Positions 25,685 through 34,506 of a stretch of 38,229 nt of DNA are shown in pieces. The position numbers and the translations under genes are program-made. Under the pieces are notes generated by a model. That model was not told the origin of the DNA. It did no database searches and saw nothing but the letters and a program-made list of their open reading frames with translations. The stretch is taken from the NCBI GenBank assembly GCA_031265365.1, contig JAISCS010000172.1, positions 1-38,229 on the forward strand, written 5' to 3'. Each line of letters begins with the position of its first letter. The first letter of the stretch is position 1. The DNA is from Verrucomicrobiales bacterium (GTDB lineage: Bacteria; Verrucomicrobiota; Verrucomicrobiia; Methylacidiphilales; JAAUTS01).

Positions 25685-28600
25685 TCAGGTGGCGACGGTG
25701 CCGGCCAGCGCCTTCAGCCGCGCGTAATTGACCTGGATTTGAACTTGCGCCAAATCGGCCAACTGCCGCTGACGGTCGGGATTCATTTGCTTGAGCGATT
25801 TGAACCGCGTCTCGTTGTCCATGAATTGCGCCAGCGGTGTCTTCGGCTCGGCGGAGTCGAGCGTCAGCGGGTTCTGACCGGCGTTGGCGCGACGGGGGTC
25901 GAAGCGATACAGCGGCCAGTAGCCGGTGTCCACTGCCAACTTTTGCTGGGCGAGGCCGGTTTCCATGTTGATGCCGTGGGCGATGCAATGGCTATAGGCG
26001 ATAATCAGCGAAGTGCCCGGATAATTGTCAGCCTCATGAATGGCCTTGACCGCCTGGCTGTCCTTCGCGCCGAACGCGACACGGGCGACATAGACGCCGC
26101 CGTAGCTCATGGCCAGCAAGCCCAGGTCTTTTTTATTCTGCGCCTTGCCGTTGACGGCGAACTTCGCCACCGCGCCGAGCGGCGTGGATTTGGACTGCTG
26201 GCCGCCGGTGTTGGAATAAACCTCGGTGTCGAGCACGATGATGTTGACTTTCTTGCCGAGCGACAACACATGGTCGAGGCCGCCGTAGCCGATGTCGTAG
26301 GCCCAGCCGTCGCCGCCGACAATCCACACGCTTTTCTTCACCAAGTAGTCGGCGATGAGGGCGAGTTCCTGCGCCTCAGGCGCGCTGACGGTGACCAACG
26401 CCTGACGCAACGCGACCACGTGGCGACGTTGCGCGGCGACGCCAGCCTCGGTGCTTTGGTCGGTGTTGAGCAAGTCGTTGACCAAGCGCTCGCCGACCGT
26501 CGCTGCCAGTGACGCCAGCAAATAGCGGGCGCGGTCGGTCTTTTGGTCGACGCCCATGCGAAGGCCAAGCCCGAACTCGGCGTTGTCCTCAAACAGCGAG
26601 TTCGCCCACGCCGGCCCGCGACCGTCAGCGTTCTTGGCGTAAGGCGTGACGGGCAGGTTCCCGCCGTAGATGGACGAGCATCCCGTCGCGTTCGCAATGA
26701 GCGCGCGGTCGCCGTACAACTGGCTGATGAGTTTGACATACGGCGTCTCGCCGCAACCCGCGCACGCGCCGGAGAACTCGAACAACGGTTGCAGGAATTG
26801 CGAGTCCTTGACGAGGTCGGTCTTGAGCTTGGCGCGGTCGGGATTCGGCAGTTTGAGGAAATAATCCCAGTTCACGCGCTCATCGGCAAGGATGGGTTCC
26901 TGCGGCACCATCGTCAGCGCGCGACGGGTCGGGTCTTTCTTGTCCTTGCCCGGACAGACAGCGACGCACAGCGTGCAGCCGGTGCAATCCTCCGGCGCGA
27001 CCTGAATGGTGAACAGGTTGCTGGGATTCTCACGCGACTTGAACGGCGTGGATTTGAATGTCGGCGGCGGGTCTTTCAACTCACCCTCGGCGTAAAACTT
27101 CCCGCGAATGGCCGCGTGCGGGCAACCCAGCGAGCATTTGTTACACTGAATGCACAGCGAGGCATCCCACGCCGGAATCATTTGCGAAAGATTGCGTTTC
27201 TCCCAGCGCGCCGTGTCGGTCGGCCAAATGCCGTCCACCGGGAAGGCGCTGACCGGCAGCGTATCGCCGCGCCCCTCAATCATCAGCGCCGTGACGCGGT
27301 GCATGAACTCCGGCGCCGCGTCCGGCACGGCGGCGGGACGAGTGCGCGTGGCGCTGACGGTCGCCGGAACCTTGACCTCGTGCAAATTGGCGAGCGTCTG
27401 GTCCACCGCCTTCCAATTCTTCTCGACCACCGCCTGCCCCTTGCGGAGATAAGTCTTTTCGATGGACTTTTTGATTTGCGCGATGGCCTCCTCGCGCGGC
27501 AACACGCCGCTGATGGCGAAGAAACACGTCTGCATGATGGTGTTCGTGCGGCTGCCCATGCCGGTCTCGCGCGCGACGCGGTAGGCGTCAATGGCGTACA
27601 CGCGCAGTTGCCTGGCGATGATGTCGGTCTGCAATTCGGCGGGCAGATGCTCCCAGATTTTGCCAACGGCGAACGGGCTGTTCAACAGCAGCGTCGCTCC
27701 CTTGGCCGCGTAGGAAGTGAAATCGCACTTCTCGACAAACTGCCACTGGTGCACGCCGACGAAATTCGCCTGCTTGATGAGATATGGCGAGCAGATGCGT
27801 TTCGGCCCGAAGCGCAGGTGCGAGATGGTCATCGCACCGGACTTCTTTGAATCGTACACGAAGTACGCCTGCGGTTTGAACTCGGTCTCGTCACCGATGA
27901 TTTTGATGGTGTTCTTGTTCGCGCCCACCGTGCCGTCGGAGCCGAGGCCGAAGAACACCGCGCGCTTGGTCTCGGCGGGTTCGATGTCAAAGCTCTCGTC
28001 CACCGTCAGCGAGGTGTCCGTCACGTCGTCAATGATACCGACGGTGAAATGCCGGCGCGGCGTGACCTTGTCCAACTCCTCGTAAATCGCCTTGACCATC
28101 GCCGGCGTAAATTCCTTCGACCCGATGCCGTAGCGCCCGCCGAAGACCCGCGCTGACCAGGCCGTGTCCTCATGCAGCGCGGTGATAACGTCTTGGTACA
28201 GCGGCTCGCCGACCGAACCCGGCTCCTTGGTCCGGTCCAGCACGACGATTTTCCTGACGGTGCGCGGCAGCGCCTTGGTAAATGCGCCCACGTCGAACGG
28301 GCGGAACAACCGCACCTGCAACACGCCGAGCTTCGCCCCGCCGGCGTTCAGATGATTCACCGTGTCAATAATGGTCTCCCCGCCGGAGCCGAGCACCACG
28401 ATGACTTTCTCAGCGTCAGCGGCGCCGGTGTAATCGAACAAATGATACTGCCGCCCCGTGACCTTGGCGAACTGGTCCATGATGCGCTGCACCGCCGCGG
28501 GCGTGTCGAGATAGAACGGATTGCCCGCCTCGCGCGTCTGGAAATACACATCGGGATTTTGCGTCGTGCCGCGCAGGGTCGGACGGTCCGGCGTCAGCGC

Positions 28601-29218
28601 GTTTTTGTAAAAATTGGTCAGCGCGTTCGCGTCGAGCAGCCCGCGTAGCGCGTCGTCGGTCAAGTAATCAATCTGGTTGATTTCATGCGAAGTGCGGAAC
28701 CCGTCGAAGAAATGCAAAAACGGCACGCGCGTCTGCAACGTGGCCAGATGGGCAATCGCCGCCATGTCCTGCGCTTCCTGAACATTGGCCGAGTTCAACA
28801 TCGCAAACCCCGTCTGCCGCACCGCCATCACGTCCGAGTGGTCGCCAAAGATGGACAGCGAATTGGTCGCCAACGCCCGCGCCGTCACATGCAGCACGAA
28901 CGGCGACAACTCGCCCGCGATTTTGTACATCACCGGAATCATCAACAACAACCCCTGCGACGCCGTGAACGTGGTCGCCAACGTCCCCGCTTGCAAAATG
29001 CCGTGAATCGTCCCCGCCACCCCCGCCTCCGATTGCATCTCCACCACCGCCGGCGTGTTACCCCAGAGGTTCTTCTTGCCCTTCGCCGACCATTCGTCGG
29101 ACGACTCGCCCATCGGCGTCGAAGGGGTGATGGGATAAAGGGCGATGGCCTCGCTGAGCCGGTACGCCACGGAAGCGGCGGCTTCATTGCCGTCCACGGT
29201 AATAGCATTGTGTTTCAT
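25685..29218 (-). CDS. nifJ: Pyruvate:ferredoxin (flavodoxin) oxidoreductase, single-chain type
   Basis: A 1177-residue homodimeric-type enzyme that oxidatively decarboxylates pyruvate with CoA to acetyl-CoA and CO2 and reduces ferredoxin or flavodoxin; cytoplasmic. Order: domain I (VAYRLSEAIALYPITPSTPM, SEAGVAGTIHGILQAGTLAT); domain II/III (VVLGSGGETIIDTVNHLNA, KIVVLDRTKEPGSVGEPLYQ); a bacterial-type ferredoxin insert with two [4Fe-4S] motifs (CIQCNKCSLGCPHAA at about residue 685 and CTGCTLCVAVCPG at about 745). The C-terminal TPP domain has the third cluster ligands (CAGCGETPYVK) and GDGWAYDIGYGGLDHVLS, and NTGGQQSKSTP. The length matches the family. The gene is monocistronic between two tRNAs. 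The enzyme is oxygen-sensitive in most organisms, so it points to anaerobic metabolism. Confidence 0.97.
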   Translation of the reverse strand: MKHNAITVDGNEAAASVAYRLSEAIALYPITPSTPMGESSDEWSAKGKKNLWGNTPAVVEMQSEAGVAGTIHGILQAGTLATTFTASQGLLLMIPVMYKIAGELSPFVLHVTARALATNSLSIFGDHSDVMAVRQTGFAMLNSANVQEAQDMAAIAHLATLQTRVPFLHFFDGFRTSHEINQIDYLTDDALRGLLDANALTNFYKNALTPDRPTLRGTTQNPDVYFQTREAGNPFYLDTPAAVQRIMDQFAKVTGRQYHLFDYTGAADAEKVIVVLGSGGETIIDTVNHLNAGGAKLGVLQVRLFRPFDVGAFTKALPRTVRKIVVLDRTKEPGSVGEPLYQDVITALHEDTAWSARVFGGRYGIGSKEFTPAMVKAIYEELDKVTPRRHFTVGIIDDVTDTSLTVDESFDIEPAETKRAVFFGLGSDGTVGANKNTIKIIGDETEFKPQAYFVYDSKKSGAMTISHLRFGPKRICSPYLIKQANFVGVHQWQFVEKCDFTSYAAKGATLLLNSPFAVGKIWEHLPAELQTDIIARQLRVYAIDAYRVARETGMGSRTNTIMQTCFFAISGVLPREEAIAQIKKSIEKTYLRKGQAVVEKNWKAVDQTLANLHEVKVPATVSATRTRPAAVPDAAPEFMHRVTALMIEGRGDTLPVSAFPVDGIWPTDTARWEKRNLSQMIPAWDASLCIQCNKCSLGCPHAAIRGKFYAEGELKDPPPTFKSTPFKSRENPSNLFTIQVAPEDCTGCTLCVAVCPGKDKKDPTRRALTMVPQEPILADERVNWDYFLKLPNPDRAKLKTDLVKDSQFLQPLFEFSGACAGCGETPYVKLISQLYGDRALIANATGCSSIYGGNLPVTPYAKNADGRGPAWANSLFEDNAEFGLGLRMGVDQKTDRARYLLASLAATVGERLVNDLLNTDQSTEAGVAAQRRHVVALRQALVTVSAPEAQELALIADYLVKKSVWIVGGDGWAYDIGYGGLDHVLSLGKKVNIIVLDTEVYSNTGGQQSKSTPLGAVAKFAVNGKAQNKKDLGLLAMSYGGVYVARVAFGAKDSQAVKAIHEADNYPGTSLIIAYSHCIAHGINMETGLAQQKLAVDTGYWPLYRFDPRRANAGQNPLTLDSAEPKTPLAQFMDNETRFKSLKQMNPDRQRQLADLAQVQIQVNYARLKALAGTVAT

Positions 29219-29351
29219 ATAAAATTGTCCTGTTCACGATGCCGAAACGCGCGGCACCAAATACAAAACGTTACGCCGATGTCCAGCCCCCGTCAAACAA
29301 GAAAACCTGCTTGCCAAAATAAAAAACGGCGATAGCATAACATTTCTCAAA

Positions 29352-29425
29352 GCACCCGTAGCTCAGTTGGATAGAGTACAAGTTTCCGGAACTTGGTGTC
29401 GCAGGTTCGAATCCTGCCGGGTGCG
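29352..29425 (+). tRNA. tRNA-Arg (anticodon CCG)
   Basis: Acceptor GCACCCG pairs with CGGGTGC and the discriminator is G. The D arm is GCTC-AGTTGGATA-GAGT. Anticodon stem CAAGT/ACTTG encloses loop TTCCGGA, anticodon CCG, reading CGG. The T arm is GCAGG-TTCGAAT-CCTGC. CCA is not encoded, unlike the tRNA-Ser in this window. Length is 74 bases. A repeat block begins 17 bases downstream. Confidence 0.95.
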
Positions 29426-29441
29426 CGTTCAAGCCAGCGGC

Positions 29442-29752
29442 TATAGCATTTCATTACGACATTGGCCGACTAGTTTGTCATCCTGAGCGAAGCCGAAGAG
29501 CGAAGGAGCGATTGGGGCAAGGTCAGCGGATTATAGTAGTTCCTCTTAACATTGGCAGACTCCTCGTCATCCTGAGCGCAGCCGAAGGAGCGGCCAGGCA
29601 CTGACTAACCGGCGGGCGGCAACCAATCCGCTACCGTGCACTACACCGCTCCTTCGACTACGCACCTGCGGCGCTACGCTTAGGATGACGAGGAGCCTGC
29701 CAATGTTAAGAGGAACTACTATAGTCCACCAATGTTATGAGGAATTGCCATA
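29442..29752. repeat. Nested palindromic element block (142-bp family copy 3 with 29-bp flanking repeats)
   Basis: Fills the spacer between tRNA-Arg and the glycoside hydrolase. A 29-base repeat occurs four times: direct copies at 29442-29470 and 29532-29560, and inverted, directly abutting copies at 29695-29723 and 29724-29752 (core CTTAACATTGG). Inside 29565-29690 lies a third palindromic element with the CGTCATCCTGAGCG ends. Its left arm is 16 bases shorter than its right, so 126 + 16 = 142. A half copy (GTCATCCTGAGCGAAG...) sits at 29477-29510. The whole looks like one element inserted into another. Confidence 0.85.
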
Positions 29753-29779
29753 AACATTGTTCAGTGTTAAGGGTGCGCG

Positions 29780-32700
29780 TTATTTTTCAAAGGCAAATTC
29801 CACCTCGTTGGCCCAGTGGGTCATGAAGTGGGGGTGGAAGGTGTGGAGGTTGATTTTGGAGACGCTGCGGCGCTCGGCGAGTTCCATTGCCGGGCCGTTG
29901 TTGTCGTTGACGCGGAAGCTGAATTTCACGGTCCGGCCCGCGTCAACGGCTTTTTTCACCAGCGGGATTTCAGCCCACGGGAGCGCGGCCTCGACGACGC
30001 GGGTGTTGCCGTCGTATTTCACCACCAGCTTGGCGTCTTTCACGGGGCCGTCGAACGGGCTGGCGGGCTGGCGCGCGTAGAAGTGTTTGCGCGGCATTCC
30101 GGGAACCAGGTTGCGCCAGACTTCCACGCCGCCGCCGTGTTCGTCAGCGACTTGGTTTAAGCTGTATTCGTAGTCGGTGTCGCCGTATTGGATGAACTTT
30201 TCCATCGTGCCGGGCGGATACGGATACATGTCGGGCTTTTGGTCGGCGGGGATGACGTTGAAGGCCAGCAGCACGTTGTCGTGTTTCGGGTTGGTGCCGA
30301 AGGGCAGCGTGGCGCGGGTGCGGTAGGAGTAGCGGCGGACGCCTTCGGGCCAGTAGTAGTCGGTTTTGACAATTATCTCGGTCGGGGCGCACTTGGCGTA
30401 GGCGGGGATTTGCGGGTCGGTGCCGAAGACGTGGTAGCCGTCCTTGCCGTATTTTTCGGGCCAGTTGCCGGCGGTGGTCAAGTCCTCGCCGGCCAGTTCC
30501 GCGCTCGCGCCGGCGGGATTTTTCGCGGCGGGGTCGGGGTCGAAGAAAATGCCGCTGAGGTTCGTCTCCATCCAACCGTTCGGCGTGATGGCGATTCTGA
30601 CCTTGCCGGAAAGCCGGAAGGTGAGGTAGTTGCCGGGGCCGTATTCCTTGACATTGGCGGTGGCCAGCACTTTGTTGGTGGCGAGGTCGAGCACCTCGAT
30701 TTTGCTGTTGCCGCGGCCGTTCAGGTGCTGGTCGAAGTCGTGGAAGTAGAGCGAGACGAGCTTGGTGGCATCGGCCGGCAAGTCAAGGTCCACGCCAAGG
30801 TTGCGGGCGACGGGCACCCAGCAAACGTAGCTGCGCTCGGTCTTGGAGCCGGGCTTGAGCAAGGCGCCGGCGGCGCGCGCGCCGGAGTGGTCGCGGTGGA
30901 GCCAGTCGAAGTCAATTTTCTGGAAGGTCTCCTTCGTGTCGTACTCCATTGAGTGAGCGGGATAGAAATCGTCGTCCATGTTTCGCGTGGCAAAACGATA
31001 GGTGCCGGCGTCGGGCGTGGGGTCGGCGATTTTCGCGGCGAAGTAAAAATACTGGTCGTCATGGGCGAGATAGCCGGTGGCGAGGCCGGGTTTTTGCGCG
31101 GTGTCGAATTTCGTGAACGGCAGCCACATCGCCTCCATCATGCCGGGGCCTTGGTCAGCGCCGGCGAACACCGGCTGCGGCAGCACGTCCGGCCAGTCGT
31201 CAAGATTGCCGTCCACGCTGACGGTGCGTTTGGCGACATAGTTGACACGCAAGTTTTCCTGGAGCGCGGACTGACCGTCAGCGCCGGCGTCGAAGGTGAC
31301 ACTCAGCGGGTAGGTGTTGTTGGTCACCGCCACGCCGCCGGTGACGGGGATGAGGAGGTCCTTGGTCTCGTGCGCCTGCAAGTCAACCCTGGCGGGCAAG
31401 TCGAGGGCGAGCTGGCCAAGGGTGACGTTCAGCGAGCCGCTGACGGGGCGGTTGAGGATATTGGTCAGGGTGAGCCGCAGCGCGGGTTTTTGCGCGACGG
31501 GCGCGGTGAGGTCGTGGGCGGTGAGGGCCAGCGGGTCGTAACCGTCAACACGAGCGGCGGCGATGGCCTTGAGCAAACGCCCGAACGAGCCGGGCGCGCC
31601 GTTGGCGCGAAGGAAATGCCCGGCGTGGCTGAGCGGGACGAGCAGGTCGCCATTGTCAGCGGCGGGCACGGGGTTGCCGTAGAGGTCGTACATGGCGAAC
31701 TCCCCGGCGGGGTTGGGCAGCGTCAGCTTGGTGTCCAGCGAGGCGCCGAGGGGGTAAAGTTCCTGGAGAATGGCGACCCGCCGGGGGTCGTCGGACGGCG
31801 CGGTGGCGGGCAGCGCGGCGAGTTGGGCGGCGAGTTCCTTGCGCTTGGTCTCGACCTTGCTGCGCACGCGGTGGAACAGCGTTTGGTTGTCGCCGTAAGC
31901 CTCGGTGAGATTGCCGACGATGACGATGGTGCCGTCCTCGGCGTTGTTCTTCAGACCGTCGAACACCATGACCCACGGGAGGCCGTTCTTGAAGAGCAGT
32001 TCGCGGAAATCGCGCTCGCCGACGAAATGCTGCGTGGCCCCGATGACCGCGGCGGTGGACCACACGTGATAGTTGTCGAGCCTTTTCTTCGTGCCATCCG
32101 GCAAGGTAACCACGCCGCGCGGGGGCGTGGAGATGTTGCTATGACAAGTGCCCATGGACCGGTCATAGCCGGCGGCGCGGTTGGAGGCGATGACGGCGAT
32201 GACGCGGTCGTCAGCGTTGGCAACCCAGCTTTCGGTGTCCCAGATTTTGACGCGCCCGTTCGGCCCCTGCCGGTCGAACCATGATTTGTACAAGACGGGA
32301 CAGCTCATGCCTTGGTAGTGGATGGTGCAGGCGTCGAACCATTTCAGGAAATCGTCCCTGCCGTCGCCGAAGAGTTTGTCGAGCGAGTTCATGGACGAGT
32401 CGCAGCCGGTGACCAGCACCTCCGCGCCGGCCTGCCGGCCTTCCTCGACGCCCCTGGCCATCGCCGTGTAAATCTCGCGGTAACGCAGCATGTCCGCGCC
32501 CCAGCCGCTGATGCTGATGCCTTCCCACGGCTCGTTCCACAACTGCACGGCGGTGACCGGGCCGTTGGGCCAGCCGAATTTTTTGCACAACGCGGCGACA
32601 TAATACTGGAACTCCCCGTCGTCCTTGGGCAGCCAGGCCATGTCGTATTTGGTCTTGAGCATGACCCCGTCGGCGCTGAGATGCGGACGGTAGCGGTTCA

Positions 32701-33445
32701 TGGGCTGCTCGCCGCCGGCGCCGATGGTGCAGAGGACGGTGATGTTGCGGTCGGCGAAGGATTTTAATTCCCCGGCGAGCCGCTCCATTTTTTTCTCATA
32801 GTCAGCGTCAGTGCGCTTGTGGAAGCCGATTTCCATGCGGACGGCGCGGACGCCGAGGCGGTCGAGGACGGGCGGGCCGACCACGTGGTCGAGGGAGTAT
32901 TTGGGGTACTGGATTTTTTCGGGGTTGGGGGCGAAGGTGCGGATGCACGAGGTGCCGAAGACGCGGCCCGGCCCGCCGAGGTCGAAGACCAGCGCGTAGG
33001 CGCCGAAGGTTTCCGGCAAGGTGGCGCTGACGGTCACGAGTTGCGAGCCTTTGGCCGGCAGGTCAATATTGACGGGAATGTCGGGGAGGTCGGCCTTTTT
33101 GTACAATATTGGGAACCAGCAGTTGCCATAGTCAGCGGTCGGATCGCCGACATTGCCGTAGGCGATGACACTGACCCTGGCATCGGCGGCGCGGATGGGT
33201 TCGGCGAGATTGTTTTTGACCAGAAAAGTGAACACGGGCTGCTCGCCGGGAACCAGCACATTACCGGCGGGCTGGCTGTCAATGAGAGCGACCTCGTAGG
33301 GGTAGGAGCGTTGCTTGAGTTTGACGCCGAAAACGGAGTCGTAATTTTTTTGCTGGTCCGGCGTGGACAATTGGGCGTGGCAGTTGACCGTCAGCGCGCC
33401 GGCGGTGACCGACAAACAACAGAATAGGGCGAGGGATTTTTTCAT
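29780..33445 (-). CDS. Large secreted glycoside hydrolase (clan GH-A-like, GH39-like) with C-terminal CBM9-like modules
   Basis: A 1221-residue exported protein. The signal peptide is residues 1 to about 24 (MKKSLALFCCLSVTAGALTV, then NCHAQ). The frame is open further upstream to 33598, but ATG 33445 gives the proper signal peptide. After an N-terminal beta domain comes a TIM-barrel-like region. AVQLWNEPWEGIS supplies the Asn-Glu-Pro acid/base (Glu at about 305) and RVKIWDTESWVAN a nucleophile-type Glu at about 405, the spacing seen in clan GH-A. Middle beta domains follow. A CBM9-like module begins near residue 745 (SVDGNLDDWPDVLPQPVF), with a second related stretch at the end (AGRTVKFSFRVNDNNGP, HWANEVEFAF). 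The substrate is not evident. It lies head-to-head with a discoidin-like secreted protein. Catalytic assignment is by motif only. Confidence 0.75.
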   Translation of the reverse strand: MKKSLALFCCLSVTAGALTVNCHAQLSTPDQQKNYDSVFGVKLKQRSYPYEVALIDSQPAGNVLVPGEQPVFTFLVKNNLAEPIRAADARVSVIAYGNVGDPTADYGNCWFPILYKKADLPDIPVNIDLPAKGSQLVTVSATLPETFGAYALVFDLGGPGRVFGTSCIRTFAPNPEKIQYPKYSLDHVVGPPVLDRLGVRAVRMEIGFHKRTDADYEKKMERLAGELKSFADRNITVLCTIGAGGEQPMNRYRPHLSADGVMLKTKYDMAWLPKDDGEFQYYVAALCKKFGWPNGPVTAVQLWNEPWEGISISGWGADMLRYREIYTAMARGVEEGRQAGAEVLVTGCDSSMNSLDKLFGDGRDDFLKWFDACTIHYQGMSCPVLYKSWFDRQGPNGRVKIWDTESWVANADDRVIAVIASNRAAGYDRSMGTCHSNISTPPRGVVTLPDGTKKRLDNYHVWSTAAVIGATQHFVGERDFRELLFKNGLPWVMVFDGLKNNAEDGTIVIVGNLTEAYGDNQTLFHRVRSKVETKRKELAAQLAALPATAPSDDPRRVAILQELYPLGASLDTKLTLPNPAGEFAMYDLYGNPVPAADNGDLLVPLSHAGHFLRANGAPGSFGRLLKAIAAARVDGYDPLALTAHDLTAPVAQKPALRLTLTNILNRPVSGSLNVTLGQLALDLPARVDLQAHETKDLLIPVTGGVAVTNNTYPLSVTFDAGADGQSALQENLRVNYVAKRTVSVDGNLDDWPDVLPQPVFAGADQGPGMMEAMWLPFTKFDTAQKPGLATGYLAHDDQYFYFAAKIADPTPDAGTYRFATRNMDDDFYPAHSMEYDTKETFQKIDFDWLHRDHSGARAAGALLKPGSKTERSYVCWVPVARNLGVDLDLPADATKLVSLYFHDFDQHLNGRGNSKIEVLDLATNKVLATANVKEYGPGNYLTFRLSGKVRIAITPNGWMETNLSGIFFDPDPAAKNPAGASAELAGEDLTTAGNWPEKYGKDGYHVFGTDPQIPAYAKCAPTEIIVKTDYYWPEGVRRYSYRTRATLPFGTNPKHDNVLLAFNVIPADQKPDMYPYPPGTMEKFIQYGDTDYEYSLNQVADEHGGGVEVWRNLVPGMPRKHFYARQPASPFDGPVKDAKLVVKYDGNTRVVEAALPWAEIPLVKKAVDAGRTVKFSFRVNDNNGPAMELAERRSVSKINLHTFHPHFMTHWANEVEFAFEK

Positions 33446-33792
33446 AATTGCGAATGCTTCGACCCAGATAATGACGAAGCCGTTGCTGATGTCAATGAAT
33501 ATTGGCGCGGCAGCGAGATTGGGCGGCAAGGCCCAAAGGGATTCTCGTGGAGAGGAATTGCCCCCGCTGCGACCACCCTCACCGGACATGCCTCTCACCC
33601 GCGCTAATTCCCCTCACGCAGAGGGGAATTTGTTCCGCCGTTGGCTATTCCATCAGTCAAAAAGGGACCTCGCGCAAAGACGCGGAGACGCCAAGTTTAC
33701 AACTGGAAAACCAAAAAACTGCCGCGTCCCTCGCGTTGCCGCGGTGAATTTAAGGCTTGGCTTTTGGGATTTTTGCAACAGAATCGTGAGCT
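33446..33792. other. Divergent spacer with hairpin and dispersed repeat
   Basis: 347 bases between the glycoside hydrolase and the discoidin-like gene. It contains a perfect 10-bp hairpin (33606-33615 / 33621-33630, loop ACGCA), a reduced relative of the palindrome at 16440-16564. It also contains a dispersed repeat unit at 33669-33698 (CGCGCAAAGACGCGGAGACG). No gene is supported, and promoters for both flanking genes should lie here. Confidence 0.65.
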
Positions 33793-34434
33793 ATGAAAAA
33801 AACCGTCTGCATATCCTTGGCACTAACGCTAACCGTGACCGTCGCGCTTGCCGCGGATTTGGTGCCGCTTAAAACTGAATTGCCCAAGCCGGTGCTCATC
33901 GGCACGCCCGTGCCGGTGAAGGTGGCCAACCTGGAACCCGCGCGCAAGGGCGAGCGCCCGCCGTTTATGTTGCCGAGGGACGCGGTGAATTTGGCGCAGG
34001 GCAAGGCCGTCACCAGCAGCGACAGCGAGCCGTTGCTGGGCGAGTTGGTGATGATTACCGACGGGGTGAAGGACGGCGACGAGGGCAATTTCGTCGAGCT
34101 GGGCGACGGCAAACAGTGGGTGCAGCTCGACCTCGGCCAGACCTCCATCATCAACGCGGTTTTGGTGTGGCATTTCCACTCGCAAGCCCGCGTGTATCAC
34201 GACGTGGTGGTGCAGGTGTCCGATGACCCCGATTTCATTTCCGGCGTAACCACGGTGTTCAACAGCACGCCCGGCGCGGGCAAGGATTTTTCCTACTTGG
34301 AGACTTACGAGGGCAAGTTGATTGACGCCAAGGGCGCGAAGAGCCGCTACGTCCGCCTCTTCAGCAAGGGCAACACGACCAACGCGGCGAATCACTACAT
34401 CGAGGTCGAGGTCTGGGGCGTGCCGGCGAAATAA
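33793..34434 (+). CDS. Secreted F5/8 type C (discoidin)-like domain protein
   Basis: A 213-residue exported protein with a clear signal peptide (MKKTVCISLALTLTVTVALA). From about residue 60 it resembles a galactose-binding/discoidin fold: NLAQGKAVTSSDSEPLLGEL, then MITDGVKDG, WVQLDLGQTSIINAVLVWHF, VVVQVSDDPDF and a closing SRYVRLFSKGNTTNAANHYI followed by EVEVWG. The D-G-x-x-D near TDGVKDGDEG and the WVQLDLG strand are typical for the family, which binds glycans or cell surfaces. No catalytic domain is attached. It is divergent from the glycoside hydrolase and precedes an Agl23-like gene by 72 bases on the same strand, so a shared role in surface glycans is plausible but unproven. Confidence 0.75.
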   Translation: MKKTVCISLALTLTVTVALAADLVPLKTELPKPVLIGTPVPVKVANLEPARKGERPPFMLPRDAVNLAQGKAVTSSDSEPLLGELVMITDGVKDGDEGNFVELGDGKQWVQLDLGQTSIINAVLVWHFHSQARVYHDVVVQVSDDPDFISGVTTVFNSTPGAGKDFSYLETYEGKLIDAKGAKSRYVRLFSKGNTTNAANHYIEVEVWGVPAK

Positions 34435-34506
34435 TCTGGAGGTTTTGCGGGGCGCGGGATTGATTCCAAGGTTGTCGCCGACGCTGGTGCGCGGCATAAT
34501 CTCGCC

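Noticed and set aside
33446-33598. Earlier start for the glycoside hydrolase at 33598
   Set aside because: It would bury a good signal peptide 52 residues inside the protein; ATG 33445 places the signal peptide at the N-terminus.
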